From JBCCFC01 sp965213595 (GTDB lineage Bacteria; Chloroflexota; Anaerolineae; Caldilineales; Caldilineaceae): 64,000 nt of DNA. The notes beneath the pieces are model-generated. The model was given only the letters and a program-made list of their open reading frames with translations. It was not told the origin of the DNA and made no database searches. The DNA is taken from positions 248,001 to 312,000 of the forward strand of contig CBDBZO010000002.1 in the NCBI GenBank assembly GCA_965213595.1. Reading direction: 5' to 3'. The translations under genes were made by a program, and so were the position numbers. Positions 59,057-64,000 of this stretch are shown here, piece after piece. Position 1 is the first letter of the stretch. Every line of letters starts with the position of its first letter.

Positions 59057-62000
59057 TCACGATTCCGCCCGCTCGGCCAGCCACTGCCCCACCTCCACTC
59101 CCAGCTCTGCCAGCGGCGCGCGCCGCGTGTGACACGTCGGCAGCGACTCCAAAAAGGCGCTGCCGTATTGCTTCTGCCACAGTCGACTGTCCAGCAGCAC
59201 CACCGCGCCGTGGTCGTCCACGCGGCGCATCAGGCGGCCAAAGCCCTGACGAAAGCGCAGGATTGCATCGGGCAAGGTGTAGTCGCGGAAGGCGTTCTCC
59301 AGCTCGGCGGAGCGGGCGGCCACGAGCGGATCGCCCGGCACGGCAAAGGGCAGCTTGACGATCAGCAGGCAGCGCAGCAGGTCGCCGGGCAGGTCGATGC
59401 CCTCCCAGAAGGAGCGCGTGCCGAGCAGCACGGCCCGCTCGGCTGCGCGATACTCGCGCAGCACGCGCGAGCGGCTGCTCGCCCCGTGCTGCAAAACGGT
59501 GATGCCCAGCGCATCCAGCGGCTGGCGAATGGCCGCCGCCGTCGTGCGCAGCTGGCTGTAGGAGGTGAAGAGCATCAGCGTGCGCCCGCCAGCCGCCAGC
59601 GCCGCCTCGATCACCGCTCGCTCGACGGCCTGCTGGTAACCCGACCCGTTGGGCGGCGGCATGTCGTTGGGCAGGTAGAGCAGCGTGTTCGTCTCGTACT
59701 GAAACGGGCTTTCCACCGTCGCCGCCTCGACTTCCCACAGCCCCAGCCGATCGCGCGTAAAGCCAAAGCCGTCCGCCGTGCGCAGCGTTGCGCCGGTGAA
59801 GATGGCCGTGCGCATGTCGTGCACCAGCGCCTGCTCCAGCAGCGAGCCCACCCGTCGTGGCGCGAGCAGCAGCGTCGCCTCTTCGGTGCGCTGATTGATT
59901 TCGAGCCAGGCCACGGTAGGTTCGCGGTCAAGCGGGGAGATTGGAGATTGATAATTGGGAATTGAGCTGGTTGAATCGAGATGGTTGAAGGGTTCACCCG
60001 GCGCTTGCTCGGAGGGTTTGCTCTGGGCGCTGCTGGGGGGGTTTGGTGATTTTGCTGCAGCAGCGGGGGCGTCGGCGGAGGGAAGGTCGAAGAGTGTGCG
60101 GAAAAACATCTCATCGTTGGGCGATGCGCCGCTGGCTGGCCCCGTCGTTTGCAGGATGATCTGGTCGAGCCGGCGAGTGAACTCGCGCAGGTCGCCGACC
60201 GTGGCTTCGAGCTCAGCCAGGTGGGTCGATGCGGGCTCGCGCTTGTGCCAGCCGCTCTCGACCAGCGAACGCCGCAGCCCCTCCGCCAAGTCGGCGACCG
60301 CGCGCAGCCTGCCCGCAATGTGATCCCACTCAATTTCAACGCGGCTCCACTCCGGCTGCACGCGCACGGCCTCGTCCAGCGCCAGCCGCTGGTTGTACTT
60401 CGCGTCGCGCCGCCGACCCTTTTGGTGGGCGGCAAAACGCAGCAGCCGCTGGTTGAATGCTGGCAGCAGATCGAGCGCCTGCCCGACCTCGATGCCCAGA
60501 TCGGCCAAGGTCAACGCCGCGCCGACGGCCCGCGATTTGCCCCGCCGCACGTCCGCATCCAGCAGCCCGTGCAGCGCGCCGTGCAGCGCACCCTTGCTCG
60601 CCAGCCGCCCCAGCAGCCCCGCCGCCCGCGACCAGTGCGCCGCAAAGGTCAGCTGCTCCGTGGCCGCATCCTCCAGGTGGTGCGCCTCGTCCACGATCAG
60701 ATGGCTAAAGGCGGGCAGCACGCGGCGGGCCGCCGCCAAATCGGCAAAAAGCAAGGCGTGGTTGATGATGAGCAGGTGGGCGCGCGCGGCCTGCTCGCGG
60801 GCGGCGACGGCAAAGTCGCGGTGGTAAGCGCCCAGGCCGGAAGTCGTGGCCGGATCGTTGGCGGGGCCGGTGCAGCGCTGGGCGTTGCAGGCCGCGTGCG
60901 AGCAGATTTGCTGCCAGATGGCCTGCTCGGCGTCGGTCGGCAGAAAGAGCTCGTTCACGTCGCCCGTTTCGGTAAAGAGCAGCCAGACCAGCACCTTCGC
61001 CAGCACGCGCAGTTCCAGCTTGGAGGGCCCCTTGGCCCGCGCGTCGATCTGCTCGCGCCAGCGGGCGAGGCGTCGCGTGCACAAGTAGTGGCTGCGCCCC
61101 TTGAGCAGCGCCACCTCCGGCAGGTCGCCGCCCGCGCTCGCCAGCAAATCCATCAGGCGCGGCACTTCGCTTTCGACCAGCTGCTCCTGCAGGGCCAGCG
61201 TGTACGTCGCCACGACCACGCGCCGCCCATTTTGCACGCTCCACAGCGCGCTCGGTAGCAGGTAGGCCAGGCTCTTACCAGTCCCTGTTCCCGCCTCGAT
61301 CAGCAGGTGGTCGCCGCGGTTGAGAGAGTCGAGCACGCGCGCCGCCATCTCCGCCTGCCCATCGCGCCGCTCAAAGGACGCGCCCATCATCCGCGCCAGG
61401 TGGCCCGTCTCGCCAAAAAAGTCGGTCAGCGCCGCTGTTTCTACCGGCGTGACCTTGCGGCGCTCGTCAATCGTGGCGGCTCCATCGCCCAGCGCGCCAC
61501 GGGGCAAATCCTCGGAGAACGCGTCGCTCACGGGTTGCTCAAAATCACCCGGGTCCGCGACATCCCCCAATGCGCCGTCCAGCGCATCCTCAAACAAAAT
61601 CTGCGGCGACCAGCTCGCTTCGCTGCGGCTCGCACTTTCGACGATGGCGCGCAGCGTGGGCGCGGGCAGCCCGTGCACGCGATCCAGCAGCCGCGCAAAG
61701 AGCTGCGCACACGCCTCCGCATCGTCAAAGGCCCGGTGCGCATCCAGCAGCGCGATGCCCTCGTTGCGGCAGAGCTCGCCCAGGCTGTAGCTTGCGCGAC
61801 CGGGCATCAGGATCGACGCCAGCTCGAAGGTGTCGAAGGCGGGGCGCTGCACGTCCAGCCCGGCGGCGCACAGGAAGCCCAGGTCAAAGCTCACGTTGTG
61901 CGCAATCACGCCGCGCACGTCCGCGCCGATAAAGGCACGCAGCTCCGGCAGCACCTCGTCGATGCGCGGCGCGTCGGCCACGTCCTCGTCGTGGATGCCG

Positions 62001-62239
62001 GTGATCTGCTGGATGCGCAGCGGAATCGGGCGACCGGGGTGCACGAAGCGCACGAAGCGGTCGAGCACGCGCGCGTCGCGCCCGTCTGCTGTGAAGCGAA
62101 CCGCGCCAATTTCGATAATTTCGTCCTTGTCGGCCTTGAGGCCGGTCGTCTCCAAATCGAGCGCGACGTAGACGTGCGCGGTGGTGTCGGATAAATTCTC
62201 GTCAAATGCAGGCAAGGTCAGGGTGGAGCGGTCGAGCAT
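59057..62239 (-). CDS. dinG: DnaQ exonuclease - DinG helicase fusion
   Basis: 1060 residues. N-terminal DEDDh 3'-5' exonuclease (about 20-190: YVALDLETTGLK, HNVSFDLGFL, HRAFDDAEAC). Then an XPD-like superfamily 2 helicase: Walker A EAGTGTGKSLAYLLP (about 315), Fe-S cluster cysteines in HYLCTRRL and CSHAACNAQRC, the DEAHH box, and C-terminal motifs GTRSFWEGIDLPG and QGFGRLMRR. An inserted Pro/Ser/Ala-rich stretch at about 721-767 interrupts the helicase; its DNA (59938-60075) contains spacer-type repeats. Role in DNA repair or R-loop/D-loop unwinding. Confidence 0.93.
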   Translation of the reverse strand: MLDRSTLTLPAFDENLSDTTAHVYVALDLETTGLKADKDEIIEIGAVRFTADGRDARVLDRFVRFVHPGRPIPLRIQQITGIHDEDVADAPRIDEVLPELRAFIGADVRGVIAHNVSFDLGFLCAAGLDVQRPAFDTFELASILMPGRASYSLGELCRNEGIALLDAHRAFDDAEACAQLFARLLDRVHGLPAPTLRAIVESASRSEASWSPQILFEDALDGALGDVADPGDFEQPVSDAFSEDLPRGALGDGAATIDERRKVTPVETAALTDFFGETGHLARMMGASFERRDGQAEMAARVLDSLNRGDHLLIEAGTGTGKSLAYLLPSALWSVQNGRRVVVATYTLALQEQLVESEVPRLMDLLASAGGDLPEVALLKGRSHYLCTRRLARWREQIDARAKGPSKLELRVLAKVLVWLLFTETGDVNELFLPTDAEQAIWQQICSHAACNAQRCTGPANDPATTSGLGAYHRDFAVAAREQAARAHLLIINHALLFADLAAARRVLPAFSHLIVDEAHHLEDAATEQLTFAAHWSRAAGLLGRLASKGALHGALHGLLDADVRRGKSRAVGAALTLADLGIEVGQALDLLPAFNQRLLRFAAHQKGRRRDAKYNQRLALDEAVRVQPEWSRVEIEWDHIAGRLRAVADLAEGLRRSLVESGWHKREPASTHLAELEATVGDLREFTRRLDQIILQTTGPASGASPNDEMFFRTLFDLPSADAPAAAAKSPNPPSSAQSKPSEQAPGEPFNHLDSTSSIPNYQSPISPLDREPTVAWLEINQRTEEATLLLAPRRVGSLLEQALVHDMRTAIFTGATLRTADGFGFTRDRLGLWEVEAATVESPFQYETNTLLYLPNDMPPPNGSGYQQAVERAVIEAALAAGGRTLMLFTSYSQLRTTAAAIRQPLDALGITVLQHGASSRSRVLREYRAAERAVLLGTRSFWEGIDLPGDLLRCLLIVKLPFAVPGDPLVAARSAELENAFRDYTLPDAILRFRQGFGRLMRRVDDHGAVVLLDSRLWQKQYGSAFLESLPTCHTRRAPLAELGVEVGQWLAERAES

Positions 62240-62354
62240 GGGGAGAGGCTTTCTAGCCGCAGTGCGCGAGACGGCAAGGGTCGGGTCAGGCAGAAATTTT
62301 CAACGCGGAGGGCGCAAAGGATCGCGCGGAGGATCGCGGAGAGAAGTACAAGCG

Positions 62355-62936
62355 TTACAACTCTACTTTGAGCAGAAAACCGTAGGTTACGTCGCCCTCG
62401 CCATCCCACCAAGCCGTGATGCGCAGAACATACAGGCCCGGTTCCAGCGACAAATCAATTGCCTGTTCACTTATTAACGGCAGCGTTCCAGAAGGCTGAT
62501 CTTGATAGTCCCACCAGCGATAGTTTCGCGGGCCTACATCAATACTCGTTTCATCTACCGGCATAATTTGCAGTTCGAGGTTGCTCGGCGGCTCTTCGAG
62601 CGGCAGGTGAAGCTGTGCCTGAATCGGCGATGATGTAATTATGGGATCGGGCTGCGTTGGCACACCGATCATGTCCGCGCAGAGACCACCCGATTCGTTG
62701 GACCAACAGAAAGTGCCGATACCCGATGTTTGCACTGAGCCATTGATCTCCAGCGTGGCGGGTGGTGGCTCTATATCGTCAACTGGCGATGTGGCAGTCG
62801 ACGAGGGAAAGGTGACCGTTTCTGTTGGCTGCTCGACAGGTAGCTCGCTGATGCTGTAGGTGGCTGGCTCGATCGAGACGCAGCCGCATAGGAGCCAAGC
62901 TCCCAAAAGCGCGGCGAAACGGCAATGGCTTCTCAT
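62355..62936 (-). CDS. Small lipoprotein of unknown function
   Basis: 193 residues. Signal peptide with lipobox LLCGC (Cys near residue 19 of the chosen ATG start MRSHCRFAALLGAW). Thr/Pro/Ser-rich tether to about 65, then a beta-rich domain with many aromatic residues (RNYRWWDYQD, VLRITAWWDGEGDVTYGFLL), which looks like a pre-peptidase C-terminal-like or carbohydrate-binding fold; not assigned. The frame is open further upstream to 63017 but homology to signal peptides starts at 62936. Confidence 0.6.
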   Translation of the reverse strand: MRSHCRFAALLGAWLLCGCVSIEPATYSISELPVEQPTETVTFPSSTATSPVDDIEPPPATLEINGSVQTSGIGTFCWSNESGGLCADMIGVPTQPDPIITSSPIQAQLHLPLEEPPSNLELQIMPVDETSIDVGPRNYRWWDYQDQPSGTLPLISEQAIDLSLEPGLYVLRITAWWDGEGDVTYGFLLKVEL

Positions 62937-63065
62937 ATAGTTCTTCGTATTCAAGAATTTGGCTCTTTTCACGAGACGCAGGCGAACGACAGTTGAGGAG
63001 CACGAATAGTATATCAATCAACAGTAAATTGCGCATGTTTCCACTTTGCGGCAAAATTAGCGGCC

Positions 63066-64000
63066 ATGTCCACTGCCGCCACGCTCACCCCGCTGCGCGT
63101 CTCCGTCGTGATGACGGTCTTTAACGAGCGCGCGTCCCTGCGCCGCCTGCTCGGCTCGCTGGCGGCACAAACCCAGCCTCCCCACGAAATCATCATCTGC
63201 GACGGCGGCAGCCGCGACGGCACGCCGGAGCTGGTGCGCGACTTCGTGGCCGCGCAGGGCGATGACTTTCCCACTGTGCAGTTGATTGTGGAGCCGGGAG
63301 CCAACATCAGCCGCGGCCGCAACGTGGCGATTGCGGCCGCGGCGGGGCCGGTGATTGCCTGTACGGATGCGGGCGTGCAGCTGGCGGCGGATTGGCTGGA
63401 GAATTTGGTCGCGCCTTTTGTTAGCGAGACCCCAACCCCTTCCCCTCTAGAGGGGAAGGGGCCACGAGACGCCATAATCAACAAAACCGGAAATGAGGGG
63501 ATGGGGTCGCCCCTCGCCGTCGCGGGCTTCTTCGAGCCCGACCCCAGCGGCCTCTTCCAAACCGCGCTCGCCGCCACCACGCTCCCCGCCCGCGACGAAA
63601 TCGATCCGCAAAAATTCCTGCCCAGCAGCCGCTCCGTCGCCTTTACCAAGGCGGCGTGGTCGCGGGCGGGCGGCTACCCCGAATGGCTCGATTACTGCGA
63701 GGATTTGCTCTTTGACTTCGCGCTCAACGAGCAGCGCTCCAGTGCGCCGACCGCCTTTGCCTGGGCCCCGCGCGCCACCGTTTACTTCCAGCCACGCGAA
63801 AGCTGGCGCCAATTTTGGATGCAGTACTACCGCTACGCCCGCGGCGACGGCAAGGCCGATCTCTGGCGCAAGCGCCATGCCCTGCGCTACGCTGTTTACC
63901 TGGTGCTGATTCCGGCGCTGGTCGGCCACGGCTTGCGGGGCGTCTTCGCGCGCTGGCTGGGCTGGGCCTGTCTGCTGGCGGGCGGCATTGCCTACTGCCG
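63066..64000 (+). CDS. Family 2 glycosyltransferase, C-terminus cut by the window edge
   Basis: First 311 residues. GT-A fold: VSVVMTVFNERASLRRLLGSL, the nucleotide-sugar acidic residue in ICDGGSRDGTPELV, NISRGRNVAIAAAAG, and ACTDAG as DxD-like. C-terminal part has EDLLFDFAL (base region) and begins a membrane segment at the window end (VYLVLIPALVGHG). At 63427-63512 (residues about 120-149) lies an in-frame palindromic insert with CCCCTCTAGAGGGG at its core; it adds about 28 residues (including TPTPSPLEGKGP) not expected in the family. Probably surface polysaccharide synthesis. Confidence 0.82.
   Translation, partial: MSTAATLTPLRVSVVMTVFNERASLRRLLGSLAAQTQPPHEIIICDGGSRDGTPELVRDFVAAQGDDFPTVQLIVEPGANISRGRNVAIAAAAGPVIACTDAGVQLAADWLENLVAPFVSETPTPSPLEGKGPRDAIINKTGNEGMGSPLAVAGFFEPDPSGLFQTALAATTLPARDEIDPQKFLPSSRSVAFTKAAWSRAGGYPEWLDYCEDLLFDFALNEQRSSAPTAFAWAPRATVYFQPRESWRQFWMQYYRYARGDGKADLWRKRHALRYAVYLVLIPALVGHGLRGVFARWLGWACLLAGGIAYC
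63427..63512 (+). repeat. Palindromic repeat inserted in frame in the glycosyltransferase
   Basis: GACCCCAACCCCTTCCCCTC with mirror GGGGAAGGGG close by (perfect CCCCTTCCCCTCTAGAGGGG type core), and a second mirror of the outer CCCCA unit at GATGGGGTCG. It keeps the reading frame. Similar GC-rich blocks occur in the intergenic MITEs. Confidence 0.8.

Overview
The window reads as a chromosomal segment of a GC-rich bacterium, most likely a Chloroflexota member (Anaerolineae or Caldilineae type). This is inferred from the mix of families: a fused glycyl-tRNA synthetase, a fused homocysteine methyltransferase/MTHFR, a SufR-led suf cluster with SufU, SufT and a Rieske ferredoxin, a split methylmalonyl-CoA mutase, fasciclin and PA14 lipoproteins or secreted proteins, and abundant small palindromic repeats. 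No database search was possible. There is no phage, plasmid origin or CRISPR array; the only full insertion sequence is one DDE element.

Layout. 1-2.1 kb: two convergent sensor kinases, the first cut by the window edge. 2.2-9.5 kb, minus strand: a complete rRNA operon, 16S - tRNA-Ile(GAU) - 23S - 5S, driven by three promoters with 17-bp spacers. It is followed on the same strand by glmU and cdd and a clear terminator. 9.5-19.7 kb: homocysteine methyltransferase/MTHFR, site-2 protease, a DUF2887-type nuclease-like protein, glyQS, a membrane protein and a three-domain fasciclin lipoprotein. 19.77-21.2 kb: an IS inserted in a palindromic MITE. 21.8-34 kb: membrane/DUF4129 pair, twin DinB proteins, glutamate-type dehydrogenase, sulfite-oxidase-like enzyme, AmmeMemoRadiSam protein B, SIMPL protein, a hydrolase lipoprotein and a PA14 protein.

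34.1-44 kb is a large Fe-S assembly region: sufR, sufC, sufB, a frameshifted P-loop gene, sufD, two tandem copies of an uncharacterised two-gene module (DUF6883-like plus DUF4926-like), a TfoX-like gene, a rhodanese, sufU, a small CC-motif protein, a Rieske ferredoxin and sufT. No sufS is present in the window; the rhodanese lies where a sulfur-donor enzyme might be expected. 44-50.7 kb: a HEAT-like protein and a phosphotransferase (minus), then dnaX-ybaB-recR and a methyltransferase. 50.7-57.1 kb: a frameshifted nucleotidyltransferase-HEPN gene, methylmalonyl-CoA mutase large subunit, an inserted hicB-like gene, a D-cysteine-desulfhydrase-like enzyme, an HD protein, methylmalonyl-CoA epimerase, a second DUF59 protein and a glyoxalase-like protein. 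57.5-64 kb: a membrane protein, a DnaQ-DinG helicase, a small lipoprotein and a truncated family 2 glycosyltransferase.

The most distinctive property is non-coding. Many spacers start at a stop codon with a short degenerate tandem repeat, and its reverse complement follows 4 to about 90 bases later. The motif differs from spacer to spacer, but each spacer is self-complementary. Similar material seems to have entered three reading frames (the GlyQS linker, DinG and the glycosyltransferase). At least six MITE-like elements with terminal inverted repeats are also present.
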